A stretch of DNA of 64,000 bases, taken from contig NZ_VIWV01000001.1 of assembly GCF_007829875.1 (NCBI RefSeq), positions 2,636,501 to 2,700,500 on the forward strand, given 5' to 3'. Positions 47,510 through 56,569 of this stretch are shown piece by piece. Below the pieces are notes generated by a model that worked only from the letters and a program-made list of their open reading frames with translations, was not told the DNA's origin and searched no databases. The position numbers and the translations under genes are program-made. Origin of the DNA: Streptomyces capillispiralis. Its GTDB lineage: Bacteria; Actinomycetota; Actinomycetes; Streptomycetales; Streptomycetaceae. Numbering within the stretch: position 1 is the first letter of the stretch; each line of letters opens with the position of its first letter.

Positions 47510-49018
47510 TTGTCCTCCTCCGCACTGTCCCCGACCGCGTGGCTGCGCGGTTCCCGACGTCCGTCCTGGCTGTCCGACCCGAAGGTGCTGCGCACCGAGG
47601 TGCTGGCCGGCCTCGTGGTCGCCCTCGCGCTGATCCCGGAGGCGATCTCCTTCTCGATCATCGCCGGGGTCGACCCGGCGGTCGGTCTGTTCGCCTCGTT
47701 CACCATGGCCGTGACCATCGCGGTCGTCGGCGGCCGGCCGGCCATGATCTCGGCGGCCACCGGTGCCGTCGCCCTGGTCATCGCCCCGCTCAACCGTGAG
47801 CACGGCTTCGGCTACCTGGTCGCGGCCGTCCTGCTGGCCGGTGTCTTCCAGATCGTCCTCGGGGTGCTCGGGGTGGCGAAGCTGATGCGGTTCGTGCCGC
47901 GCAGCGTGATGGTCGGCTTCGTCAACTCCCTCGCCGTCCTGATCTTCATGGCGCAGGTGCCCGAGATGACCGACGTGCCGTGGGCGGTCTATCCGCTGAT
48001 CGCCGCCGGTCTGGCGCTGATGGTGTTCTTCCCGAAGGTGACCACGGTGGTGCCGGCGCCGCTGGTGTCGATCGTCGTCCTCACCGTCATCACGGTCGCG
48101 GCCGGGATCGCCGTGCCGACCGTGGGCGACAAGGGCGCCCTGCCGTCGTCGCTGCCGGTGCCGGGCCTGCCGGACGTGCCGTTCACCCTGGACACGCTGA
48201 CGACGGTCGCCCCGTACGCGCTCGCCATGGCGCTGGTGGGTCTGATGGAGTCGCTGATGACGGCCAAACTGGTCGACGACATCACCGACACCCGTTCCTC
48301 CAAGACCCGCGAGTCCGTCGGGCAGGGCGTCGCCAACATCGTCACCGGGTTCTTCGGCGGCATGGGCGGCTGCGCGATGATCGGGCAGACGATGATCAAC
48401 GTACGGGTCTCCGGTGCCCGCACCCGGCTGTCGACCTTCCTGGCGGGCGCGTTCCTGATGGTGCTGTGCATCGTCTTCGGGCCGGTCGTCTCCGACATCC
48501 CCATGGGTGCGCTGGTCGCCGTGATGATCATGGTGTCGGCGGCCACGTTCGACTGGCACTCCATCGCCCCGAAGACGCTGAAGCGGATGCCGGCCGGGGA
48601 GATCACCGTCATGGTGGTCACCGTCGTGTGTGTGGTCGCCACCCACAACCTCGCCATCGGTGTCGTGGTCGGCTCCCTGACCGCCATGGTCGTCTTCGCC
48701 AAGCGCGTCGCCCACCTCGCCGAGGTGACCGCCGTCACCGACCCCGACCGCACCACCGTCGTCTACCGGGTCACCGGCGAGCTGTTCTTCGCCTCCTCCA
48801 ACGACCTGGTCGGCCAGTTCGACTACGCGGGCGATCCCGACAAGGTCGTCATCGACCTGTCCGCCGCGCACATCTGGGACGCGTCCTCCGTCGCCGCGCT
48901 GGACGCCATCGAGACGAAGTACGCCCAGCGCGGCAAGACCGTCGAGATCGTCGGCCTGAACGAGCCGAGCGCCCGCATCCACAAGACGCTCAGCGGCGAA
49001 CTCACCGGCGGGCACTGA
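47510..49018 (+). CDS. SulP-family anion transporter with STAS domain
   Basis: About 502 residues. Start uncertain: TTG 47510 gives a family-like N-terminus; the frame is open back to GTG 47336 next to the palindrome, which would add 58 Pro/Arg-rich residues and could be leaderless. Twelve or more membrane helices from VLAGLVVALALIPEAISFSIIAG, family signature region GGMGGCAMIGQTMINVRVSG, and a C-terminal STAS domain (VIDLSAAHIWDASSVAALDAI). Sulfate or other anion/bicarbonate import. Probably under the adjacent MerR regulator. Confidence 0.88.
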   Translation: MSSSALSPTAWLRGSRRPSWLSDPKVLRTEVLAGLVVALALIPEAISFSIIAGVDPAVGLFASFTMAVTIAVVGGRPAMISAATGAVALVIAPLNREHGFGYLVAAVLLAGVFQIVLGVLGVAKLMRFVPRSVMVGFVNSLAVLIFMAQVPEMTDVPWAVYPLIAAGLALMVFFPKVTTVVPAPLVSIVVLTVITVAAGIAVPTVGDKGALPSSLPVPGLPDVPFTLDTLTTVAPYALAMALVGLMESLMTAKLVDDITDTRSSKTRESVGQGVANIVTGFFGGMGGCAMIGQTMINVRVSGARTRLSTFLAGAFLMVLCIVFGPVVSDIPMGALVAVMIMVSAATFDWHSIAPKTLKRMPAGEITVMVVTVVCVVATHNLAIGVVVGSLTAMVVFAKRVAHLAEVTAVTDPDRTTVVYRVTGELFFASSNDLVGQFDYAGDPDKVVIDLSAAHIWDASSVAALDAIETKYAQRGKTVEIVGLNEPSARIHKTLSGELTGGH

Positions 49019-49071
49019 CCGGCGGGCCCGCGGCCGGGCGAATGACCGACCGGCGGGCCCGCGGCCGGGCG
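49017..49071 (+). repeat. 24-bp direct repeat, period 31, after the SulP gene
   Basis: Two copies at 49017-49040 and 49048-49071, the first beginning with the last two bases of the SulP stop codon. Each contains GGCCCGCGGCC, so hairpins can form. Possible terminator for the convergent genes. Confidence 0.75.
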
Positions 49072-49113
49072 GGGGCGGGAGGCGTCGTGCCGTCCCGCGC
49101 CCGCCCGGTCGTG

Positions 49114-49536
49114 CTAGTCCGCCGTGACTCCCCAGTAGCCGATCTCCACGGGCAGGCCGTCGCGGTAGAGCACCGTGCAGTTGCCCTGGGCGCGGCCCGG
49201 GAACGCCAACTGCCCCGTGTCCAGGGCGTGGTCCCACTCGGCGTGGGTGGGCCGGCCGTGCGGGGCCCAGGCGCGTACCTCGGCGTCGGTCAACGGCCGC
49301 AGGTACGGGGCACGGTCGGGCTCCGTGGCCTCGATCATCTCGGGGAAGTCGAGGACCGTACCGGTGCCTCCGGTGAAGACGTACTCGCACCACCGCGGGT
49401 CGTGCCACAGTTCCGCGATGCCGCGCCCCGCGAAGCCGTGGTCGTCCCGCGCCAGTTCCTCGTCCTGGGCCTGCCGGAACGCGGCCGCCGGATCCTGCCG
49501 GTAGGGGCCCGTGTGACTCCACTCGTCGCCGCCCAT
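49114..49536 (-). CDS. Hypothetical protein, unrecognised
   Basis: 140 residues from ATG 49536 (GAGGAAAGGG upstream). Acidic and aromatic: GPYRQDPAAAFRQAQDEELARDDHGF, WHDPRWCEYVFTGGTGTVLDF, ending VEIGYWGVTAD. No signal peptide or membrane helix. I do not recognise the family. Convergent with the SulP gene. Confidence 0.75.
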   Translation of the reverse strand: MGGDEWSHTGPYRQDPAAAFRQAQDEELARDDHGFAGRGIAELWHDPRWCEYVFTGGTGTVLDFPEMIEATEPDRAPYLRPLTDAEVRAWAPHGRPTHAEWDHALDTGQLAFPGRAQGNCTVLYRDGLPVEIGYWGVTAD

Positions 49537-49740
49537 GCTGTTGCCCTTTCCTCGACTCTTCCCGGCCGGATGATGGCAGGGGGGACCGACAACAGGGCCG
49601 GCCCGGGGGCCGGGAGCCGTTCGTCCCCCGTGCGAGCTACGGGCAGGTGTCCCCTGTGAGGTGACGATCCCCGCGCCGCGGATCCGTAGCGTTCGAAGCG
49701 GCCGCGGCACGTCGGCCGCGGATCCGGCGAAGGAGTCCTC

Positions 49741-50577
49741 ATGAGGGTGGTCTGGCAGCTTCTGGCCGTGGTGGCGGTCGCCGCCATCGGTGGCCAGGGC
49801 GTGGTCGCGGTGCGGGACGACCCGTGGCTGACGCTCGTCGTCGGCCTGACGGCGGCCGTGCTGTCGGTGCTCGTCTACGGGTGGGTGGTGCGGCGCACCG
49901 AGCACCGCACGGTGACCGAGGTGGCCCGGGAGGGCGCCCTGGCCGGGCTCGGCCGGGGAACGCTGATCGGCGTCGCCCTGTTCGCGGCCGTCGTCGTGAA
50001 CATCGCGTTCCTCGGGCACTACGAGGTCGACGGACCGGGCTCGGTGACGGGGGCACTGGGGCTGATCGGCTTCATGGCGGCCGCCGCCGCGACGGAGGAA
50101 GTGATGTACCGGGGCGTGCTGTTCCGGATCGTCGAGGGACGTCTGGGCACCTGGATCGCGATGGTGCTGACCGGTCTGCTGTTCGGCCTGTCGCACCTGC
50201 TGAACGAGCACGCCACCCTGTGGGGTGCCCTCGCCATCGCGATCGAGGCGGGCGGCATGCTCACCGCCGCGTACGTCGCCACCCGCACCCTGTGGATGCC
50301 GATCGGCCTGCACTTCGGCTGGAACTTCGCCGCGTCCGGCATCTTCAGCACCGAGGTCTCGGGCAACGACACCGCGCAGGGCCTGCTGGACTCCTCGATG
50401 TCGGGCCCGCTGCTCATCAGCGGCGGTGCGTTCGGCCCGGAGGCCAGCCTGTACTCCGTGCTGTTCTGTGTCCTGGCGACGGCCGTGTTCCTGTGGCTGG
50501 CCCGCCGGCGGGACCGGTTGGTGCCCCGCCGTCGCCGCGCCGGCCGCGTCGGGACCACCGCTACACTCGCCCGGTGA
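49741..50577 (+). CDS. CPBP-family intramembrane metalloprotease
   Basis: 278 residues, ATG after GAAGGAGTCCTC. About seven helices. CAAX-protease/bacteriocin-processing motifs: AATEEVMYRGVLFR (EExxxR), GLLFGLSHLLNEH (FxxxH) and IGLHFGWNFAASG (HxxxN-like). Such proteases may cleave membrane peptides or prenylated proteins. The stop overlaps the GTG of the kinase gene, so protease, kinase and regulator form one coupled operon. Confidence 0.9.
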   Translation: MRVVWQLLAVVAVAAIGGQGVVAVRDDPWLTLVVGLTAAVLSVLVYGWVVRRTEHRTVTEVAREGALAGLGRGTLIGVALFAAVVVNIAFLGHYEVDGPGSVTGALGLIGFMAAAAATEEVMYRGVLFRIVEGRLGTWIAMVLTGLLFGLSHLLNEHATLWGALAIAIEAGGMLTAAYVATRTLWMPIGLHFGWNFAASGIFSTEVSGNDTAQGLLDSSMSGPLLISGGAFGPEASLYSVLFCVLATAVFLWLARRRDRLVPRRRRAGRVGTTATLAR

Positions 50578-51734
50578 TCAGTCTTCGGCGGGCCGGGGAC
50601 CTGTGGCACCGGTGCGACGTCACGGTCCGGGATCTCCCGCTCGGGCTGCTGTTCCTCGTCGCGTCGTTCCTGCCGGGGCTGCGCGGCAACGGGACGGTGA
50701 TCGGTGACCTGCCGACCCGCGCCCTCGACGGGCCGGCCGTCGTGGCGGTCGCCCTCCAGTGCCTTCCGCTCGCCGTGCGCCGGCGGTGGCCGGCCGTTTG
50801 TCTCGCCGCGGTGACGGCCGGCTTCGCCGTCGACCAACTGCGCGGCTACCACACGTTCGCGGGCACCGCGCTGCCCGTCGCCCTGCTGAGCGCGGGCGCC
50901 CATCTGGAGCGGTACCGGCGCACCACCGCCGTCCTCTTCTCCGTGGCGTACGTGCCCCTGGCGGTCGCGCTGTACCGGCTCGGTTCGGGCGGCGAGACGC
51001 CCGAGGAGTTCGTGACGTTCTTCCTGGCGCTGGGCCTCACGTGGGGCATCGGGGTGTGGCTGCGCTCGACGCGGATCGAGGAGGCCGAACGCCGCCTCCG
51101 GGTCGCGGAGGAGACCCGTGCCGCCGAACGCACCCGCATCGCCCGCGAGTTGCACGACGTGGTGACCCACCATGTGACGGCGATGGTGGTGCAGGCCGAG
51201 GCGGCACGCTATCTGACCGCCGCGCCCGACCGGCTGGAGCAGTCCCTCGACGCGGTGACCGACACCGGCCGGCGGGCCCTCACCGACCTGCGCCACCTCC
51301 TGGACCTGCTGAACCCCGACCACGGTGGCGGGGCCAGGACGCCGCACGTCGGGAGGCTGATCACGCTGGTGGAGCAGACCCGCCGGGCGGGGCAGCCGGT
51401 GGAGTTCACGGAGCGGGGCACACCGGCGACGTCGACCGGCAGCGCCGATCTCGTGGCCTACCGGGTGGTGCAGGAGGCCCTGACGAACGCTCTGAAGTAC
51501 GCCCACGGCAGCCGCACTTCGGTGCGCGTGGAACACGGGGACAGGGACATCACGGTGGAGGTCGGCACGGACGGCTCCGGATCACCCACGCCGGGTTCCA
51601 CCGGAGGGAGCGGACGGGGCCTCGCCGGTCTCCGCCGGCGCGTCGAGGTCCTCGGCGGCGACTTCAGCGCCGGGCCGCACGCGGGCGGCGGCTTCGTCGT
51701 ACAGGCCCGCATACCGGCCGGGGGCCGGTCGTGA
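50574..51734 (+). CDS. NarL-type sensor histidine kinase
   Basis: 386 residues from GTG 50574 (GTGA overlap). About four to five N-terminal helices (LPLGLLFLVASFLPGL to VTFFLALGLTWGIGVWLR), dimerization domain HisKA_3 with phosphoacceptor in RIARELHDVVTHHVTAMVVQ, and HATPase_c with VVQEALTNALKYAHG and GSGRGLAGLRRRVE. No extracellular sensor domain, so it likely senses in or at the membrane, perhaps with the coupled CPBP protease. Confidence 0.93.
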   Translation: MISLRRAGDLWHRCDVTVRDLPLGLLFLVASFLPGLRGNGTVIGDLPTRALDGPAVVAVALQCLPLAVRRRWPAVCLAAVTAGFAVDQLRGYHTFAGTALPVALLSAGAHLERYRRTTAVLFSVAYVPLAVALYRLGSGGETPEEFVTFFLALGLTWGIGVWLRSTRIEEAERRLRVAEETRAAERTRIARELHDVVTHHVTAMVVQAEAARYLTAAPDRLEQSLDAVTDTGRRALTDLRHLLDLLNPDHGGGARTPHVGRLITLVEQTRRAGQPVEFTERGTPATSTGSADLVAYRVVQEALTNALKYAHGSRTSVRVEHGDRDITVEVGTDGSGSPTPGSTGGSGRGLAGLRRRVEVLGGDFSAGPHAGGGFVVQARIPAGGRS

Positions 51735-52390
51735 CGGCGCCGGTCCGGGTCCTGGTCTGCGACGACCAGATGCTGGTCCGCACCGGGCTGGTGACCATCA
51801 TCGGCGCCCAGCCGGACCTGGAGGTGGCGGGCGAGTGCGGCGACGGGCGGACGGCCGTCGACCTCGCCGACCGCCTGCGCCCGGACGTCGTGGTGATGGA
51901 CGTCCGCATGCCGGTGCTCGACGGCATCGAGGCCACGCGGCTGCTGGCCGGCGCCGGGGTGCCGCACCCCGTCAAGGTGCTCGTGGTCACGACGTTCAAC
52001 CTCGACGAGTACGTCTACGAGGCGTTGCGCGCGGGGGCCAGCGGGTTCCTGCTGAAGGACGCGCCGCCGGACCGGCTGCTGCACGGGATCAGGACCGTGG
52101 CCACGGGCGCGGCGCTGCTGGACCCGGAGGTGACGCGCCGGCTGGTGGGGAGGTACGCCGCCCGGATCCGGCCCGCCGAGGGCGGCACGGCGGACATTCC
52201 GCTGACGCCCCGTGAGCTGGAGGTGCTGCGTCTCATCGCGGACGGCCTGTCCAACAGCGAGATCGCCGCGGCCCTGGTGATCAGCCAGGAGACGGTCAAG
52301 ACGTTCGTGTCGCGCATCCTCGCCAAGCTCCAGCTCCGCGACCGGGTCCAGGCGGTCGTCTACGCCTACCGGCGGGGCCTGGTGACCTGA
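51731..52390 (+). CDS. NarL/FixJ-family response regulator
   Basis: 219 residues from GTG 51731, overlapping the kinase stop. Receiver with DD pair near 12, phosphoacceptor Asp in VVVMDVRMPVLD, Lys in FLLKDAPPD, and LuxR HTH LTPRELEVLRLIADGLSNSEIAAALVISQETVKTFVSRIL. Third gene of the protease-kinase-regulator operon. Confidence 0.94.
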   Translation: MTAPVRVLVCDDQMLVRTGLVTIIGAQPDLEVAGECGDGRTAVDLADRLRPDVVVMDVRMPVLDGIEATRLLAGAGVPHPVKVLVVTTFNLDEYVYEALRAGASGFLLKDAPPDRLLHGIRTVATGAALLDPEVTRRLVGRYAARIRPAEGGTADIPLTPRELEVLRLIADGLSNSEIAAALVISQETVKTFVSRILAKLQLRDRVQAVVYAYRRGLVT

Positions 52391-52395
52391 CGCGT

Positions 52396-53820
52396 TCACC
52401 GGGTGCCCGGCCGGGTGTCGCGCAGGAACAGGGCGCTGGTGAGGGTGCCGAGGAGCACCAGGGCGGTGTTCACCGCGATCGCCGCCTTCAGTCCGCCGAG
52501 GACGGCCGCGGTGCCGGTGCCGGTCATGGCGGCGGTGGCGACGGCGCTCATGACCGGCGTGCCCATGGTGATGCCGATCTGCTGGGTCATGGTGGCGAGG
52601 CCGGTGGCCAGGCCCTGTTCGTGGTCGGCGAGTCCGGAGGTGGCGGTGACCATGAAGCCCACGATGACGAGCATGTTGCCGACACCGCCGGCGAAGGTGG
52701 CGACCAGCAGCAGCCCCATCCACGAGCGGTCGTCGCCGAGGCCGAGCAGGGCCGCGGTGAACAGGGCCTGGAGGAGGCCGCCGGCGATCAGGGCGCGCCT
52801 GCCGCCGATCCTCGCGATGACCTTCGGTGCCGTGGAGCCGCCGACGACCGTTCCGGCGCCGAGCACGCCGAAGGACAGGCCGGCGGCGAGCGGGGAGAAG
52901 CCGAGCACCTCCTGGAGGTAGAGGGTCAGCAGGAAGACCAGCGAGGTCTCGGTGAGGAACGCGATGAGGCCGGCGACGTTGCCCCAGGCCACCGACGGCT
53001 TGCGGAGCACGCCGACCGGCACCAGCGGCGCGGCCACCCGGCGTTCGACGGCGAGGAAGACGAGCAGCAGGACCACGCCCGCCGCCAGCGGCACCAGGGC
53101 GTCCGCCGAGCCCCAGCCCCGTTCGCCGGCCCGGGTCAGTCCGAGGACGACGGCGAGCAGGCCGAGGGTGACGCTGACGGCGCCGGGCACGTCCAGGCCG
53201 GCGCGCCCGTCGGGCCGGGACTCCTTGATGACCGTCGGGGCGACGATCAGTACGGCGAGGACGACGGGCACGTTGACGAAGAACGCCCAGCGCCACGACA
53301 GCAGGTCGGTCAGCAGGCCGCCGAGGACGGCACCGGTGGTGAAACCGGCGGACATCAGGGCCCCGTTGAGGCCGAGCGCCTTCTCGCGCAGCGGCCCCTC
53401 GGGGAAGGATGTCGTCAGCAGCGACAGTCCGGCGGGGGTCACGGCGGCGGTGGCCAGGCCCTGGAGGACACGGGCCGCGATCAGCACCTCCGGGTTCCGC
53501 GCGAGGCCGCCCAGGAGGGAGGCGGCGCCCAGGACGGCCAGGCCGCCGAGGAACAGCCGGCGGCGGCCGAACAGGTCCGCGATCCGGCCGAAGAGCAGGG
53601 TGAAGCCCGCCGCGCACAGCGCGAACGAGGTGGCGATCCACTGGAGGTGCCCCAGTGAGAAGCCGAGGCCCTCGCCGATCACCGGGAGCGCCACGTTCAG
53701 GATGGAGAAGTCCACGGCCAGCATGAACTGGGCGGCGAGCAGCAGTCCCAGGACGAGCCGCAGGCGCGGGGTGAGCGCGGCGGGTGCGGTGGCGGCCGCT
53801 TCCGTATCGGTGACGGACAT
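52396..53820 (-). CDS. MFS drug:H+ antiporter (DHA2-like)
   Basis: 474 residues from ATG 53820. N-terminal motif LLLAAQFMLAVDFSILNVALPVIG, motif A-like FGRIADLFGRRRLFLGG, motif C region near VTPAGLSLLTTSFPEG, about 14 helices. Likely exports a toxic hydrophobic compound. Divergent from an XRE regulator gene, with two inverted repeats in the 256-bp gap. Confidence 0.9.
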   Translation of the reverse strand: MSVTDTEAAATAPAALTPRLRLVLGLLLAAQFMLAVDFSILNVALPVIGEGLGFSLGHLQWIATSFALCAAGFTLLFGRIADLFGRRRLFLGGLAVLGAASLLGGLARNPEVLIAARVLQGLATAAVTPAGLSLLTTSFPEGPLREKALGLNGALMSAGFTTGAVLGGLLTDLLSWRWAFFVNVPVVLAVLIVAPTVIKESRPDGRAGLDVPGAVSVTLGLLAVVLGLTRAGERGWGSADALVPLAAGVVLLLVFLAVERRVAAPLVPVGVLRKPSVAWGNVAGLIAFLTETSLVFLLTLYLQEVLGFSPLAAGLSFGVLGAGTVVGGSTAPKVIARIGGRRALIAGGLLQALFTAALLGLGDDRSWMGLLLVATFAGGVGNMLVIVGFMVTATSGLADHEQGLATGLATMTQQIGITMGTPVMSAVATAAMTGTGTAAVLGGLKAAIAVNTALVLLGTLTSALFLRDTRPGTR

Positions 53821-53859
53821 GGCGTCGGGTCCCTTTCCCTCATGGCGGTGCGCGCGGTG

Positions 53860-53882
53860 CGCGCGTGACCGGGTCACGCGCG
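53860..53882. promoter_or_regulatory. 23-bp palindrome upstream of the MFS gene
   Basis: CGCGCGTGACC-G-GGTCACGCGCG, perfect 11-1-11, 40 bp before the MFS start. A related GCGCGGTGAC follows at ~53892. Best operator candidate for the divergent pair. Confidence 0.7.
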
Positions 53883-53964
53883 ATCACCTGACGCGCGGTG
53901 ACGGAAGGAAAGGCTCGTCGGCGGCCGGGTGGTCAGCCAGAACCCTGCCCCGCACCGTCAGCGC

Positions 53965-53991
53965 GAGGGTGGTCGTCACAGGACCACCCTC
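53965..53991. promoter_or_regulatory. Second inverted repeat in the MFS/XRE gap
   Basis: GAGGGTGGTC (965-974) and GACCACCCTC (982-991), loop 7, 85 bp before the XRE gene start. Either an operator or a leader hairpin. Confidence 0.5.
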
Positions 53992-54076
53992 GTCTCCCCC
54001 GGCCGCCGGGACGGGCGTGCATCATGGGGAGGGCGGCGGCCGCCGGCCGACCGTCCCGCCGATCCTGGAGGCATGG

Positions 54077-55006
54077 ATGGACGCCCCGTCCGAGCTGGGG
54101 GACTTCCTCAAGTCCCGCCGGGCCGCCCTGCGCCCGCAGGACGTCGGCATCGCGCCGCACCCGACCCGGCGCCGCGTGACCGGGCTGCGCCGTGAGGAAC
54201 TGGCGACGCTCGCCGGCGTCAGCATCACCCACTACACCCGGCTGGAACAGGGCCGGGCCACCGGCGCCTCCGACAGCGTGCTGGAGGCGATCGCGCGCAC
54301 CCTGCGCCTGACCGACGACGAGACGGCCCACCTGAAGGCCCTCGCCCGCCCGGCCGCCGCGTCGTCCCGCCCCGCTCCCGCGCCGGTGGAGCACGCCAGT
54401 GCCTCGACCCGGCGGCTGCTGGCCGCCATGACCGACGTACCGGCGCTTGTCCTGGACCGGCGCGGCGACGTCCTGGCGTGGAACCACCTGGGGCACGCGC
54501 TGCTCGCGGGGCACCTGCCGCCCGAGAGCCCCGACACACCCGCCGCCCGCCCCAATCTGACCCGGATGCTCTTCCTGGACGAGCGGTACCGGGACCTGTA
54601 CCCGGACTGGGACGAGGAGGCCCACCTGGCGGTGGCCTCCCTGCGGCTGGTGGCCGGCCGCCGCCCCGACGACCGCTCGCTGGCGGAGCTCGTCGGGCAG
54701 CTGACCATGAACAGCACGGAGTTCGCCGCCCGTTGGGCCCGGCACCCGGTGCGCACCTGCACCTCCGGGGTGAAGCGCCTGCGGCATCCGCTGGTCGGCG
54801 CGCTGGACCTCGGCTTCGAGAACCTGATCCTGCCCGGCACCTCCGACCGGCGCCTGATCGCCTACACGGCCGAGCCGGGTTCGCCGTCGGAGACGGCCCT
54901 GCGGCTGCTCGGCAGCGCGACGGCCGCGACGGCACCGACGGTGCCTACGGTGCCTACGGCGATGGCGACGGCAGCGGCGGAGGGCACGGCGACGGTACGG
55001 CGCTGA
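54077..55006 (+). CDS. XRE-family regulator with MmyB-like ligand domain
   Basis: 309 residues, ATG with GGAG 6 nt before. HTH at ~8-75: SRRAALRPQDVGI, TGLRREELATLAGVSITHYTRLEQGRA. Then an MmyB/PAS-like domain (VPALVLDRRGDVLAWNHLGHALL, LTRMLFLDERYRDLYPDWDEEA, LTMNSTEFAARWARHPV), which binds fatty acids in studied members. C-terminus is a Thr/Ala low-complexity tail. Probably regulates itself and the divergent MFS pump. Confidence 0.91.
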   Translation: MDAPSELGDFLKSRRAALRPQDVGIAPHPTRRRVTGLRREELATLAGVSITHYTRLEQGRATGASDSVLEAIARTLRLTDDETAHLKALARPAAASSRPAPAPVEHASASTRRLLAAMTDVPALVLDRRGDVLAWNHLGHALLAGHLPPESPDTPAARPNLTRMLFLDERYRDLYPDWDEEAHLAVASLRLVAGRRPDDRSLAELVGQLTMNSTEFAARWARHPVRTCTSGVKRLRHPLVGALDLGFENLILPGTSDRRLIAYTAEPGSPSETALRLLGSATAATAPTVPTVPTAMATAAAEGTATVRR

Positions 55007-55132
55007 CCGCCGGTCCGCGGAGGACGGTGGGGGCCGGGGCAGCGGTGTCCTAGCCCGTGCCCGCCGCGGTCGCCGGGGTTCCGGCCCTGTCCGCGGCCCC
55101 GGTCCGGGTCCGGGGCGAGGTGGCTGGTGATC

Positions 55133-56035
55133 TCACGGCGGTCCCGTCATCCGTCGGGGTGGCGTCGAGCGGTCGGCGGTGCCGGCATCCGTCGGGGTGG
55201 CGGTCGAACGGTCGGCGGTGCCGGTATCCGTCGGGGTGGCGGTCGAGCGGTCGGTGGTCCCGGCGTACTCGGAGGCGGTCCCGGCGTGCCCGGGGGCGGT
55301 CCCGGCGTGCCCGGGGGTGGTCCCGGCGTGCCCGGGGGTGGGCGCGGTGTATCGCGGGGTGGCGGTGGTCTCCGCCGCGCCCGGGGCGGGGGTCGAGGTG
55401 ATCTCGATGCGGTCGCCGACCCGGGCCCGGCGGTAGAACCACTCCGCGTCCCTGACGCTCATCCCCGCCCAGCCCGCCTTCGCGGGGAACGCGGCGAGCG
55501 CCTTGACGTCGAAGGCCAGGGCGCCCACGTAGACCGGTTCCCGGTCGGGGGTGCGCAGTTCGACCAGGTACGGGACCTTGACGTCGGCGCCGCTCGCTTC
55601 GGCTCCCTCCAGCGGCAGCGATTCGAGTGGGGCCTTGGCGACGACCGTCATCCGGCTGCCGTCCGGGAACCGGGCGAAGGAGTGCGAGTCGACGCGCATG
55701 ACGCGGTCGCCGACCGTGAGGGTGTGGCGGCCGAGGTCCAGCACGCCGGCCGGGGCGGGGGCCGGTGATGTGGGGGTCGGCGTCGGGGTCGGGGTCGGGG
55801 TGGCCGACGCGGCGCCCGGGATCTGGTGGTGCCCGGCCGGGTCCCCGGTGTGCAGCGTGAAGGCGACCGCGGTCAGGGCGCAGGCCGCGGTGGCCGCCGT
55901 GCCGAGCACGGCGGTGACCCTGCGGCGGCGGGAGCGGCGGCGCGCCCGGTCGCGGATCCCCGCGGCGTCCACGCGCGGCGGGGTCTCGTGCCGTGCCGCC
56001 ATCTCGCGCAGGGCAGCGGCGAGTTCATCCGACAC
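55133..56035 (-). CDS. Membrane-anchored protein with repeat tail, partner of the ECF sigma factor
   Basis: 300 residues, GTG start overlapping the sigma gene by 11 bp. Basic cytosolic N-terminus with two Arg clusters, one helix (VTAVLGTAATAACALTAVAFTL), a TP-repeat linker, then an unrecognised outside domain (~90-225: LGRHTLTVGDRVMRVDSHSF ... WFYRRARVGDRIEI). The C-terminal ~70 residues are repeats: TPGHAGT-like units four times, then TDRSTATPTD-type units three times. Position suggests an anti-sigma or sigma-controlled role; no zinc anti-sigma motif is present. Confidence 0.72.
   Translation of the reverse strand: MSDELAAALREMAARHETPPRVDAAGIRDRARRRSRRRRVTAVLGTAATAACALTAVAFTLHTGDPAGHHQIPGAASATPTPTPTPTPTSPAPAPAGVLDLGRHTLTVGDRVMRVDSHSFARFPDGSRMTVVAKAPLESLPLEGAEASGADVKVPYLVELRTPDREPVYVGALAFDVKALAAFPAKAGWAGMSVRDAEWFYRRARVGDRIEITSTPAPGAAETTATPRYTAPTPGHAGTTPGHAGTAPGHAGTASEYAGTTDRSTATPTDTGTADRSTATPTDAGTADRSTPPRRMTGPP
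55137..55345 (-). repeat. Coding tandem repeats (42-bp and 21-bp classes)
   Basis: About 55137-55252 contains three near-copies of a ~42-bp unit (ATCCGTCGGGGTGGCG plus GTCGAGCGGTCGG-type sequence). About 55268-55345 contains four copies of a 21-bp unit (GTCCCGGCGTGCCCGGGGG). Both are in frame and encode the repeat tail, so copy number can change without frameshift. Confidence 0.85.
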
Positions 56036-56540
56036 GGCCGCCCTCCCTCCAGGCCGGCTGCTCGGCCTCGTCCACCGCCAGGTGCCTGGCCAGTGCCGCC
56101 CGTCCGCGGGACAGTCTGGCCTTGACCGTCCCCACGGGTGCGCCGGTCTCGGAGGCTACCTGTTCGACGCTGAGGTCGCACAGATGGTGCAGGACGATCG
56201 CCATGCGCTGTGCCTCGGGCAGTTGGCGCAGCGCGGTGACCAGTGCGGTGCGTTCCGGTCCGGGGCCGGGGGTCGACTCCGGTGGCGGGGTGTGCCGTAC
56301 CAGTTCCAGCCAGCGTCTGGCGCGTCGCCAGCGGCTCACCGCGAGGCGCATGGCGACGGTGCGGATCCATGCCTCGGGTGCCTCGTCGGCCAGCAGTTTC
56401 CGACGCCGGTCCCAGGCCCGTACGAACGCCTCCTGGACCACGTCCTGGGCCTCGCCGAGGTCCCCGGTGAAGGCGTACAACTGCCCGGTCAGACGGGGGA
56501 AAGCGGCCGCGTAGAAAGCGTCGAACTCGTCCTCGGTCAT
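56025..56540 (-). CDS. ECF sigma factor, SigE family
   Basis: 171 residues from ATG 56540 (in-frame GTG 56549 possible). Region 2: FDAFYAAAFPRLTGQLYAFTGDLGEAQDVVQEAFVRAWDRR. Region 4: LRQLPEAQRMAIVLHHLCDLSVEQVASETGAPVGTVKARLSRGRAAL. Short linker as usual for ECF proteins. Overlapped by the membrane protein gene. Divergent from a second sigma-like gene. Confidence 0.92.
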   Translation of the reverse strand: MTEDEFDAFYAAAFPRLTGQLYAFTGDLGEAQDVVQEAFVRAWDRRRKLLADEAPEAWIRTVAMRLAVSRWRRARRWLELVRHTPPPESTPGPGPERTALVTALRQLPEAQRMAIVLHHLCDLSVEQVASETGAPVGTVKARLSRGRAALARHLAVDEAEQPAWREGGRVG

Positions 56541-56569
56541 GCCCTCCACCGGAGTCTCGGATTTTCCCC

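Noticed and set aside
55268..55345. Possible CRISPR array
   Set aside because: The repeats are directly adjacent, in frame and coding, without spacers; no cas genes are nearby.
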